Shown here piece after piece: positions 12,737 through 21,118 of a stretch of DNA of 29,764 bases. The stretch is from the NCBI GenBank assembly GCA_937906495.1, contig CALCVT010000118.1:1-29764 (forward strand), written 5' to 3'. The first letter of the stretch is position 1. Every line of letters starts with the position of its first letter. Under the pieces are notes generated by a model, which saw only the letters and a list, made by a program, of their open reading frames with translations, did no database searches and was not told the DNA's origin. The stretch comes from an uncultured Prevotella sp. (GTDB lineage: Bacteria > Bacteroidota > Bacteroidia > Bacteroidales > Bacteroidaceae). The translations under genes were made by a program, and so were the position numbers.

Positions 12737-15370
12737 ATGATAAACGACGACGACAGAATTATTAAGGTCAATATTGAGGAGGAAATGAAGGCCTCTTATA
12801 TTGACTATTCCATGTCGGTGATAGTAGCCCGTGCTTTGCCCGATGTACGTGATGGTTTCAAACCTGTGCATCGCCGCATCCTTTATGGTATGCTCGGACT
12901 GGGTATCACTCACGACAAACCAACCCGTAAGTCAGCGCGTATTGTGGGTGATGTGCTCGGTAAGTATCACCCGCATGGCGACAGTTCGGTATATGGCGCT
13001 TTGGTGCGTATGGCTCAACCTTGGAATATGCGTTATACCTTGGTTGAAGGTCAAGGTAACTTTGGCTCGATGGACGGCGACTCGGCAGCTGCTATGCGTT
13101 ATACGGAGGCACGTCTTTCGGTCGAAGGCGAAGCCATGATGCAGGATTTGGACAAGGAAACGGTTGATATGGACCGCAACTTTGATAATACCTTGGACGA
13201 ACCCAAGGTTATGCCTACGCGTATCCCTAACTTCCTGGTAAATGGTGCAAGCGGTATCGCCGTAGGTATGGCCACCAATGTACCCACCCACAATCTTCGC
13301 GAGGTTATTGACGCTTGCGTAGCTTATATCGATAATCCTGAGGTTACAATCGATGAGTTGATGCAATATGTCAAGGCTCCCGACTTTCCTACAGGTGGTT
13401 ATATAATGGGTATGCAAGGTGTACGCAGTGCCTACGAAACCGGTCGTGGTCGCGTAATGATGCGTGCAAAGACCGATATTGAGAGCGGACCGCAGCATGA
13501 CAGTATTATTGTTTCAGAGTTGCCTTATGGATTGAACAAGGAAGAACTTGTAAAGAATATTGGTCAACTTGCAGCTGAAAAACGTATTGAAGGCATTTCG
13601 AATGTAAACGACGAGAGCGATAAAGAAGGTATGCGCATAGTAATTGATGTAAAGCGCGACTTCAACGCCAATGTCGTACTGAACAAGCTCTTCAAAATGA
13701 CGGCTTTGCAAACATCCTTTGCTGTTAACTGCATTGCTCTTGTACATGGCCGTCCGAAGTTGCTCACGCTCAAAGATTGTATCAAGTATTTTGTGGAGCA
13801 TCGTCACGATGTGGTTATTCGCCGCACCCGTTTTGAACTTCGCAAGGCTCAGGAGCGTGCCCACATTCTTGAAGGCCTTATCATAGCCTCCGACAATATC
13901 GACGAGGTTGTACGTATTATCCGTGCCTCGCGCAATCCGCAAGCAGCCATTGAGGGCTTGATGGAACGCTTCGAACTCGACGAAATTCAAGCCAAGGCCA
14001 TTGTGGATATGCGTCTGGCTCAGCTGACTAATATCCAGCAAACCAAGCTGCATGAAGAGTACGAGGAGATAGAACGTAAAATCGCATTCTATGAGCAAGT
14101 GCTCAGCGATGATGGACTCTGTCATCAGGTAATGAAGGAAGAATTGATTGAGGTGAAGGAGAAGTACGGTGACGAGCGCCGTACCGAAATCCTGCTCTCT
14201 TCAACAGAGTTCAATCCCGAGGACTTCTATGCCGATGATGAGGTTGTTATTACAATCTCGCACTTAGGATATATCAAGCGTACTCCGCTGGCAGAGTTCC
14301 GTGCCCAGAATAGGGGAGGTGTTGGCTCAAAGGGCGGAAGCACCCGCGATTCTGACTTTATAGAGTATATCTACCCGGCTACCATGCACAACACCATGCT
14401 CTTCTTTACGGCAAAGGGACGTTGCTACTGGCTGAAGGTATACGAAATACCCGAGGGAACCAAGAGTTCTAAGGGCCGCGCTATCCAAAATATGCTCAAC
14501 ATCGAACCTGATGACTCCATCAATGCCTGTCTGCATATCCGTAAGTTGGCCGATGCCGAGTTCTGTAAGAGTCATTACGTTATATTCTGTACCAAAGAAG
14601 GTATCATCAAGAAAACCTGTCTGTCGGAGTATTCTCGCCCGCGAGTTAATGGTGTTAATGCTATTACCATCCGTGAGGAAGACCGCGTAGTAAGCGTGGT
14701 ATTGACAAATGGCACCGACGAGATTATTATTGCCAACCGAAATGGACGTGCCATTCGTTTCAACGAGAACACGGTGCGTGCCATGGGACGTACTGCAACC
14801 GGTGTGCGCGGTATTCGCTTGGACGAAGACGGAAAGGACGAAGTAGTAGGCATGATTTGCATTAACGACCCTGAAAACGAAACGGTGATGGTTGTTAGCG
14901 AAGAAGGTTATGGCAAACGTTCTGCTGTGGCCGATTATCGTGTAACCAACCGTGGTGGTAAGGGTGTTAAGACACTCGATATAACCGAGAAAACGGGGGC
15001 CGTAATAGCAATTAAAGCTGTTACCGACAACGACGACCTTATGATTATTAATAAGAGTGGCATTGCAATTCGTTTACGATTGGCCGAAGTGCGTGTTCAA
15101 GGACGTGCAACGCAAGGTGTGAGCCTCATTAATCTCGAAAAACGAAATGATGTAATCTCCAGCGTATGTCGTGTACCGACAGAAGAGGCTGAGGAATCAG
15201 ATGAGCAGATTGAAGAAATTGACAATCAGCCCGAAAGTGCCGGACAAACAGTTGAGCAAATTTCTGAAAACTCAGAGCAATCCGAATCGGTTAAAAACGA
15301 AGACAACTCCGTCAGCAAGCAGCAACCTCGGCAGTTAAGCCTCTTCGACGATTTAGATGACTTTCAGTAG
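12737..15370 (+). CDS. gyrA: DNA gyrase subunit A
   Basis: 877 aa, full length. It is the DNA-cleaving subunit of gyrase, which introduces negative supercoils. The N-terminal breakage-reunion domain contains the quinolone region KYHPHGDSSVYGALVRMAQ at 77-95 and the catalytic Tyr122 in AAMRYTEARL. At E. coli-equivalent positions, 83 is Ser and 87 is Gly. The C-terminal beta-pinwheel starts near 495 (FRAQNRGGVGSKGGS), with TNRGGKGVKTLD near 736 resembling the GyrA box. From about 815 there is an acidic Glu/Ser/Gln-rich tail ending LSLFDDLDDFQ. The start at MINDDDRIIKVNIEEEMKAS is the natural family start. The next gene, a TPR protein, follows after 134 bp. Confidence 0.97.
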   Translation: MINDDDRIIKVNIEEEMKASYIDYSMSVIVARALPDVRDGFKPVHRRILYGMLGLGITHDKPTRKSARIVGDVLGKYHPHGDSSVYGALVRMAQPWNMRYTLVEGQGNFGSMDGDSAAAMRYTEARLSVEGEAMMQDLDKETVDMDRNFDNTLDEPKVMPTRIPNFLVNGASGIAVGMATNVPTHNLREVIDACVAYIDNPEVTIDELMQYVKAPDFPTGGYIMGMQGVRSAYETGRGRVMMRAKTDIESGPQHDSIIVSELPYGLNKEELVKNIGQLAAEKRIEGISNVNDESDKEGMRIVIDVKRDFNANVVLNKLFKMTALQTSFAVNCIALVHGRPKLLTLKDCIKYFVEHRHDVVIRRTRFELRKAQERAHILEGLIIASDNIDEVVRIIRASRNPQAAIEGLMERFELDEIQAKAIVDMRLAQLTNIQQTKLHEEYEEIERKIAFYEQVLSDDGLCHQVMKEELIEVKEKYGDERRTEILLSSTEFNPEDFYADDEVVITISHLGYIKRTPLAEFRAQNRGGVGSKGGSTRDSDFIEYIYPATMHNTMLFFTAKGRCYWLKVYEIPEGTKSSKGRAIQNMLNIEPDDSINACLHIRKLADAEFCKSHYVIFCTKEGIIKKTCLSEYSRPRVNGVNAITIREEDRVVSVVLTNGTDEIIIANRNGRAIRFNENTVRAMGRTATGVRGIRLDEDGKDEVVGMICINDPENETVMVVSEEGYGKRSAVADYRVTNRGGKGVKTLDITEKTGAVIAIKAVTDNDDLMIINKSGIAIRLRLAEVRVQGRATQGVSLINLEKRNDVISSVCRVPTEEAEESDEQIEEIDNQPESAGQTVEQISENSEQSESVKNEDNSVSKQQPRQLSLFDDLDDFQ

Positions 15371-15411
15371 CCGTTAGTTGTGCTCACAACCTAAGGCTTT
15401 ACTTATAACTC

Positions 15412-15456
15412 GGGCGACGGGTGCCTTGCGGAAAACCCGATTGGCAGCCGTCTCCC
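15412..15456 (+). promoter_or_regulatory. Long hairpin between gyrA and the TPR gene
   Basis: GGG-C-GACGG (15412-15420) pairs with CCGTC-T-CCC (15448-15456) with one mismatch; inside it TGCC/GGCA and CGG/CCG continue the stem. It is followed by AAACTTCTTCAACCTTTTAAAC, a T-rich but interrupted tract. It is a possible weak terminator or mRNA-stability element separating gyrA from the abundant-looking secreted TPR protein. No TAnnTTTG promoter is visible in the gap. Confidence 0.5.
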
Positions 15457-15504
15457 AAACTTCTTCAACCTTTTAAACAATAACCTTTTAAACCACATCC
15501 GAAA

Positions 15505-16884
15505 ATGAAAAAGTTATTTATTAGTCTCGCACTTCTGATTGCGGGAATGGGAAGCGCTGCGGCACAACAGATGGGCGGCCCTAAGCCTGGCTCTTGGAAG
15601 GCTTCTGAGAAAATCAATAAGGCTGATGCTTTGATGTATCAGCATACTCCCGAGTCAATGGCCGAGGCTTTAAATGTTTATACTGAAGCTGAGGGAATCT
15701 TGAAGGCAGACATGGATAAGGCAAAAGAGGGTCAAAAGAACGACAAGTTGGCTCTTCTTTACTATCAGAATGCCCAGTTGCAGTACAAAATGCTTTCGCC
15801 CGAACTCGAAAAGGCACAGCAGAATGTACCCTTCGATACGCTTAACTTCTGTAAGCGTGTTGAAGGAACGCTTGCTTCGTATGCAGCTGCTCAAGAGTAT
15901 AATGTAAAACCCAACGCTAAGGGTAAGGTAAAAATTGATAAGACATTGCAGTCAGCCATTAAGATGGGTGCAATGGCACTTACCGACTTCTACTATTACT
16001 GCGGTGCCTTTATGGATGCTGTTGGCAACAAGCAGGAGAGTGTCAACTACTTCCAAAAGTTTGTAGACTTCCCCCAAACTAAAATATTCGAGGCTGCCGA
16101 TCGCGATTCTATCTATGCACGCGCCGGCAAAACTTACAGTCAGGCACGCGTAAACCTTGCTCTCCAGAACTTCCACCTCAAGAATTGGGACCAGGCTATT
16201 GCTTGCTGCGACGAGGCTTTGAAGGATACCATCGGCGTACACGACCTTTACATCATCAAGATTAATGCACTTGGTGAGAAGAAGGACTCTGTAGCATGGC
16301 AGAACACTTTGGTTGAGGCTGCTAAGCGCACTGGCGAGACCACCTTTATCCAAAACCTGCTTTATTCTTATATGCAGAACAAGAAGGTGGACGATGCTTT
16401 GGCATTCGGTACTAAACTCGTGACCGAAGACCCTAACAACAAGATTAACTGGTATGTAAAGGGTGCACTCGAACTTAATATAGCCAGTAACTATGAAGAG
16501 GCACGCAAGAGCTTGGAAAAGGCTCTCGCCATTGACCCCAACTACGAAGATGCTCTCTTCAATATGGGTACTGCCTATATCAACGATATCTATGAGCAGC
16601 GTCTCGAAGGTAAGTTCAAGTTTATTGGTATGGATCAGGTAGTACAGGGCAATGGCAAGGCTGTCAGTGCAAAGGATAAGGCACTTTGCCAGGAACAAAT
16701 TGCAACTGTCAAGAGCTATTACGAAAAGGCAAAGCCCTACCTCGAGAAGCTTCGCCAGCTCACTCCGAACGATGCACGCCGTTGGGCTTCTCCGCTTCAG
16801 ATTGTTTATTCAAGTTTGAACGAGATGGACAAAGCTCAGGAGATGGATGCATTGCTCGATGCAGCCAATAAGAGCGCTCTCTAA
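15505..16884 (+). CDS. Secreted TPR-repeat protein (459 aa)
   Basis: Signal peptide MKKLFISLALLIAGMGSAAA, with cleavage expected before QQMGG. The mature protein is alpha-helical with tetratricopeptide repeats. The clearest lie near 295-360, e.g. YEEARKSLEKALAIDPNYED and NMGTAYINDIYEQRLE, and earlier ones include NWDQAIACCDEALKD. The C-terminal segment SYYEKAKPYLEKLRQLTPND followed by RRWASPLQIVY has a counterpart in the next gene. Codon use is strongly biased, suggesting high expression. It is probably a periplasmic scaffold or cell-envelope protein; the exact role is unknown. A TPR gene next to gyrA also occurs in related Bacteroidales, from memory. Confidence 0.85.
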   Translation: MKKLFISLALLIAGMGSAAAQQMGGPKPGSWKASEKINKADALMYQHTPESMAEALNVYTEAEGILKADMDKAKEGQKNDKLALLYYQNAQLQYKMLSPELEKAQQNVPFDTLNFCKRVEGTLASYAAAQEYNVKPNAKGKVKIDKTLQSAIKMGAMALTDFYYYCGAFMDAVGNKQESVNYFQKFVDFPQTKIFEAADRDSIYARAGKTYSQARVNLALQNFHLKNWDQAIACCDEALKDTIGVHDLYIIKINALGEKKDSVAWQNTLVEAAKRTGETTFIQNLLYSYMQNKKVDDALAFGTKLVTEDPNNKINWYVKGALELNIASNYEEARKSLEKALAIDPNYEDALFNMGTAYINDIYEQRLEGKFKFIGMDQVVQGNGKAVSAKDKALCQEQIATVKSYYEKAKPYLEKLRQLTPNDARRWASPLQIVYSSLNEMDKAQEMDALLDAANKSAL

Positions 16885-16912
16885 GTCCTATTTACTAATC
16901 CGTTAGAGTTAG

Positions 16913-16950
16913 GGCCCGGCAAGCACCCTGCTTGGAGTGTTTGCCGGGCC
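16913..16950 (+). terminator. Intrinsic terminator after the TPR gene
   Basis: Perfect 10-bp GC-rich stem GGCCCGGCAA (16913-16922) with TTGCCGGGCC (16941-16950), plus an inner CAC/GTG. The tail is GTACTCTTTTAG. It lies 29 bp after the stop codon and separates the two TPR paralogs. Confidence 0.85.
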
Positions 16951-17035
16951 GTACTCTTTTAGTTGTTATTGCTTTATGTGTACTATGCAGCATGTGTAGG
17001 CCATATAGCTTCCATCAATAGCCGTTTGGGGCTGG

Positions 17036-17052
17036 TGGCAAGTTTTTTGCCA
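17036..17052 (+). promoter_or_regulatory. Small hairpin in the leader of the second TPR gene
   Basis: TGGCAA (17036-17041) pairs with TTGCCA (17047-17052) around GTTTT. No Bacteroidetes promoter is recognised between the terminator at 16950 and the ATG at 17158, so the promoter of the following operon is unidentified; this hairpin may be in its leader. Confidence 0.3.
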
Positions 17053-17157
17053 ATTTCTGTACCGATACCAATAGTTCTTGTGCGTTACGATAGCGTAGTA
17101 GCGCCAGGCAGAATGTCTCCTCTTCGTTCTGTAACAACCAACCATCAAAACTATATT

Positions 17158-18348
17158 ATGCTTAAGTCTTTACTTACATTCCTTTTCCTTGTCCTGCCAT
17201 TAGCAGTATCGCCCCAGCGGGTGTACAAGCCGGTCAAGGCAGCGCTTAAAGCTAAAAACTATAAAGAGGTTATCAGTCATGTGGAGCAGCTCCGTAAAGA
17301 TTCGCTTCACCGTTTCGACCCTAAGTTGTGCCTCTATAGCATCGAAGCCAACCGCGGGCTCAACGATGCTGAAAATATGAAAATCTATCTCAAGCGGAGC
17401 TACGATACTATCGCATTCTTCTCGACCACCCATCAAATAATCCGAGAGGCTATATACCTCGACTCCCTGGAGCGAGCGAATAGCGAAAAGAATAAAAAGA
17501 AGGAAAAGCAAGCCGATTTCGTTTGCGAGCAACTCAAGCGCTACTTTCCAAACCTGCAGGCAGCAGCGCGCTACTTTTATAAAAGCAGAAAATACAGCGA
17601 GGCCATGTCGTATCTTCGAACATGTCTCGAACTTCCACATACTGCTCTTGGTCAGCAAGCAGCACTATCTACTAAAGGCGAGCCACTCAATGCATGTCTT
17701 TATCTGACCAGTGCATACAACGAAAAACTTTATGCCGAAGTGCATCGCTATGAGCAGCTGGCACTCACCGATTCGCTTTCACGGCAGTCAATCCTGGCTT
17801 GTTTGGTCTATACAGCCGAGGCCGAAAAAAATCCAAAGGCTTATCAGTCTTTCTTAGAAATAGGGTGGAAGGAATATCCCTTGCAGTCCATGTTCTTTAC
17901 GCGTCTCGTAGACTTTTACAGCGACAATAATCGTTTTGTTGATGTATTGCGTGTGGCAGACGTACAGTTGGAGCGCGATTCCGTTGATATCTCAGCACTG
18001 CTTGCCCGTTGTATCGGCTACCTCAATCTTAAATGTTTTGATGAGTGCATAGCTGCAGGCAAACATTTGCAGCGTGTTGATACAGCCAATGTCGAGGCCA
18101 ATTATTACATTGGGGCATCTTATGTGGCCAAAGCACTGCAGGTGCAGTTACCCGAGAATGCTTTTTCCGACAATTACCGAAACAAGTACCATGAGCGTAC
18201 CGATTTTTACCGTAAGGCCGAACCTTACCTTGAAAGTTACCGCAAGCAAACCCCCAACCTCAAAACGCGTTGGGCACCCTTGCTCTACAAGGTTTATCTT
18301 GCTCTGAACCGAGGTAGCAAGTTTGCCGAAATCGAGAAGCTCCTTTAA
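17158..18348 (+). CDS. Second secreted TPR-type protein, paralog of the first (396 aa)
   Basis: The start at 17158 gives a signal peptide MLKSLLTFLFLVLPLAVSPQ. A longer in-frame opening from 16963 adds 65 residues of non-coding character and is rejected. The mature protein is helical, with TPR-like units such as KYSEAMSYLRTCLELPHTAL and FDECIAAGKHLQRVDTANVE. The end FYRKAEPYLESYRKQTPNLK followed by TRWAPLLYKVYLALN aligns with the end of the preceding TPR protein, so the two are diverged tandem duplicates. It is 16 bp ahead of the M3 peptidase gene and probably heads that operon. Function unknown; periplasmic location likely. Confidence 0.8.
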   Translation: MLKSLLTFLFLVLPLAVSPQRVYKPVKAALKAKNYKEVISHVEQLRKDSLHRFDPKLCLYSIEANRGLNDAENMKIYLKRSYDTIAFFSTTHQIIREAIYLDSLERANSEKNKKKEKQADFVCEQLKRYFPNLQAAARYFYKSRKYSEAMSYLRTCLELPHTALGQQAALSTKGEPLNACLYLTSAYNEKLYAEVHRYEQLALTDSLSRQSILACLVYTAEAEKNPKAYQSFLEIGWKEYPLQSMFFTRLVDFYSDNNRFVDVLRVADVQLERDSVDISALLARCIGYLNLKCFDECIAAGKHLQRVDTANVEANYYIGASYVAKALQVQLPENAFSDNYRNKYHERTDFYRKAEPYLESYRKQTPNLKTRWAPLLYKVYLALNRGSKFAEIEKLL

Positions 18349-18364
18349 ATAAGACAATCACATT

Positions 18365-20467
18365 ATGCAAGATTTTATCACATCTCAACTCCTAACCGAC
18401 AAGGCGTGGAAGGAGTCGTTAGATACCGCCTTCAACACTTCGGCTTTGCCTGCATTTTCAAGTAATGCCGGGATAGCAGCCCATTTACGTCATTTGCTTC
18501 TTGAAGGTATGGCCGAAGAACTGGCCGAGATTGATGCCATTGTGGCCAATACTGAGCAACCCACTTTTGCCAATACCATCGTAGCATTCTCGAATGCCGG
18601 ACAAAAATTGGAGCGGGCTTCGACAGTGATGTATAACTTGCTCAGTGCCGAAACTTGTGATGAACTCGACGAGTTAGCCAATGAGATGGCTTCAAAGCTC
18701 TCGGAACACAGTAACAACCTGATGCTTAATGCAGGATTGTTTAAGCGTGTAAAAGCCATAAGCGATAATCCTCCGGCAGATTTGACACCCGAGGACCAAA
18801 TGCTTCTGCAAAAGGTTTATCAAGGCTTCGAACGTTCTGGCGCAGCTCTTGACGAAGCTGGAAAACAGCGCTTTCGTGCAATTACAGCACGTCTTTCCGA
18901 GGTAACACTCAAATTCTCGCAGAATGTGCTCAAAGACACCAATAAATTTGTGCTGCATATTGTGGATGAGGCAGAACTCGAAGGCTTGCCCGAAATGCAC
19001 CGCAAAGCTGCTGCTCATGAGGCTGAAGCCCGCAACCTTACGGGTTGGGTCTTTACCCTTCATGCTCCCAGTTTCGGTCCGTTCATGATGTATGCAGCCA
19101 ATCGCCAGCGTCGCGAGGAACTCTATCGCGCCTATCATACCCGTTGTACCCATGCCGATGAGTACGACAACTTCGATGTAGTTACCGAAATTGTCAATTT
19201 GCGTCGCGAATTAGCCCAAGTATTAGGCTATGCGAACTATGCAGAGTATGCGCTCAAGCGTCGCATGGCACAAACTCCCGAGGCAGTTTACAGCCTTTTG
19301 AACGATTTGGTTCAGAACTATCGTCCCAAAGCACTCGAGGAGGTTGCTCAGGTTGAGGAGATGGCACGCCGGATGGAGGGAGATTCTTTTCGTCTCATGC
19401 CTTGGGATTTTGCATACTACAGCCAAAAGCTCAAGCAGGCGCTTTATGATTACGACCCTGATATGCTGCGTCCGTATTTTGAACTTTCGCAGGTCATAAA
19501 CGGCGTATTTTCGCTGGCCACCCGCCTTTACGGCATCACCTTTGAGGCCGACAGCCAATTGCCTGTTTACCATCCGGATGTGCGTGCCTACCGTGTGTTT
19601 GATTCCGACCACCAGTTCCTGGCTGTGTTGTATGCCGACTTCTTCCCCCGTGCGAGCAAGCAGGGTGGAGCCTGGATGACCAACTATCGCGATGAGCATG
19701 CCTGTATTCCCTCATCGCAGCCCGTCTGTCCGGCCAACTCCATGCGTCCGGTTGTTAGTGTAACTACCAACTTTACTAAACCCACCGCCGATACTCCGGC
19801 TCTATTAACATTGGGTGAAGTCGAAACATTCCTGCACGAGTTTGGCCATGCACTTCATGGTATTTTTGCAATGACGCATTACGCAGCGCTCAGCGGCACC
19901 TCGGTGTATTGGGATTTTGTGGAGTTGCCCTCTCAATTTATGGAGAACTATGCAACTGAACCGGAGTTTTTGCATACATTTGCCCGTCATTATCAAACCG
20001 GCGAACCTTTGCCTGCCGAGTACATTGAGCGTATTCGTAAGAGTCGGAATTTCCAGTCGGCCTATGCCTGCATGCGTCAGGTTTCGTTCGGACTGCTTGA
20101 TATGGCCTATTACACGTTGCCGCATGCACTTGAGGGCGATGTGCGCAGTTTCGAGAATCAGGCATGGGCACGTGCCTTATTATTGCCAATAGTGCCCGAT
20201 GCTTGCATGAGCGTACAGTTCGGTCATATCATGTCGGGCGGTTATGCTGCCGGTTATTATAGCTATAAATGGGCCGAAGTGCTCGATGCCGATGCTTTTG
20301 CGCTCTTCCGTAAAAATGGAATTTTTGATGAGGCTACGGCCCAGAGTTTCCGTTCGAACATCCTGTCAAAGGGAGGCACTGAGCACCCTTCCGAACTGTA
20401 CCGCCGTTTCAGAGGGCAGGATCCCACCATTGATGCCCTGCTTGAGCGCGATGGCATAAAAGGCTGA
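18365..20467 (+). CDS. dcp: M3-family peptidyl-dipeptidase Dcp
   Basis: 700 aa, the usual size. It is a zinc metallopeptidase that removes C-terminal dipeptides from short peptides. The zinc site is FLHEFGHALHG, with ligands His491 and His495 and catalytic Glu492; the third ligand is Glu520 in WDFVELPSQFMEN, 29 residues after the first His as in E. coli Dcp. GHIMSGGYAAGYYSYKWAEV near 620 is the conserved substrate-binding tyrosine region. No signal peptide is visible (MQDFITSQLLTDKAWK), so it acts in the cytoplasm on peptides from protein turnover. Alternative: oligopeptidase A, but the length and substrate segment fit Dcp better. Confidence 0.93.
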   Translation: MQDFITSQLLTDKAWKESLDTAFNTSALPAFSSNAGIAAHLRHLLLEGMAEELAEIDAIVANTEQPTFANTIVAFSNAGQKLERASTVMYNLLSAETCDELDELANEMASKLSEHSNNLMLNAGLFKRVKAISDNPPADLTPEDQMLLQKVYQGFERSGAALDEAGKQRFRAITARLSEVTLKFSQNVLKDTNKFVLHIVDEAELEGLPEMHRKAAAHEAEARNLTGWVFTLHAPSFGPFMMYAANRQRREELYRAYHTRCTHADEYDNFDVVTEIVNLRRELAQVLGYANYAEYALKRRMAQTPEAVYSLLNDLVQNYRPKALEEVAQVEEMARRMEGDSFRLMPWDFAYYSQKLKQALYDYDPDMLRPYFELSQVINGVFSLATRLYGITFEADSQLPVYHPDVRAYRVFDSDHQFLAVLYADFFPRASKQGGAWMTNYRDEHACIPSSQPVCPANSMRPVVSVTTNFTKPTADTPALLTLGEVETFLHEFGHALHGIFAMTHYAALSGTSVYWDFVELPSQFMENYATEPEFLHTFARHYQTGEPLPAEYIERIRKSRNFQSAYACMRQVSFGLLDMAYYTLPHALEGDVRSFENQAWARALLLPIVPDACMSVQFGHIMSGGYAAGYYSYKWAEVLDADAFALFRKNGIFDEATAQSFRSNILSKGGTEHPSELYRRFRGQDPTIDALLERDGIKG

Positions 20468-20593
20468 AAATACCGTGGAGGTGCTCTGCCTTGCAACAGG
20501 ATTTTCTTACAGTGTAGCTCTTTGCAGGAACATATACCCCGTAGCTGTGCTCCAGCCGGGACTACGTTACATATTCCAACCGAATTAACAACT

Positions 20594-21040
20594 ATGGACA
20601 AATCAGTACTCCTTGACCGCCGCTATCTGCGCATGGCCCGCATTTGGGCCGAAAACTCCTATTGTACCCGTCGCCAGGTAGGAGCATTGATAGTAAAGCA
20701 TAAAATGATTATCAGCGATGGTTATAATGGAACCCCGTCCGGATTTCCCAATATTTGTGAGGGTGAAGATGGATTGACCTATCCCTATGTACTCCATGCC
20801 GAGGCCAATGCCATTACCAAAATAGCCCGTTCAGGCAATAACTCCGATGGAGCCACCCTGTATGTAACCGATGCTCCTTGTATTGAGTGTGCCAAACTGA
20901 TCATCCAGGCAGGTATTGTGCGCGTAGTTTATGCGCGCAGTTACAGACTGACCGATGGTATCGACCTTTTGCAGCGCGCCGGCATCGAAGTGGTGCAAAT
21001 GGCAATCGATGCAGAAACAGCCGAAACCGGTCACCACTAG
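20594..21040 (+). CDS. dCMP deaminase family protein
   Basis: 148 aa from the ATG at 20594. An upstream in-frame extension to 20522 has no family counterpart. It has the cytidine/deoxycytidylate deaminase zinc site: HAEANAI at 68-74 (His68, catalytic Glu70) and PCIECAK with Cys96 and Cys99. The segment GYNGTPSGFPNICEG is typical of dCMP deaminases, which turn dCMP into dUMP, the substrate of thymidylate synthase. It lies 126 bp after dcp and 78 bp before the S41 protease gene. Confidence 0.9.
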   Translation: MDKSVLLDRRYLRMARIWAENSYCTRRQVGALIVKHKMIISDGYNGTPSGFPNICEGEDGLTYPYVLHAEANAITKIARSGNNSDGATLYVTDAPCIECAKLIIQAGIVRVVYARSYRLTDGIDLLQRAGIEVVQMAIDAETAETGHH

Positions 21041-21118
21041 TACTCCTCTCAGTGATATGCCCTCAGTTGCTTTTTACAGTGAAACCCTTGTCAGTGATTA
21101 AGCTATTTTTAAACATTC

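Noticed and set aside
13514..14125. 203-codon minus-strand frame opposite gyrA
   Set aside because: Shadow of gyrA in the opposite strand; no signature and no promoter.
15952..16698. 248-codon minus-strand frame opposite the first TPR gene
   Set aside because: Shadow of a gene with strong codon bias; composition is that of an antisense frame.
20468..20593. Promoter for the dCMP deaminase (TAGCTCTTTG near 20516)
   Set aside because: TA and TTTG are separated by four bases instead of two, so it does not match the -7 consensus.
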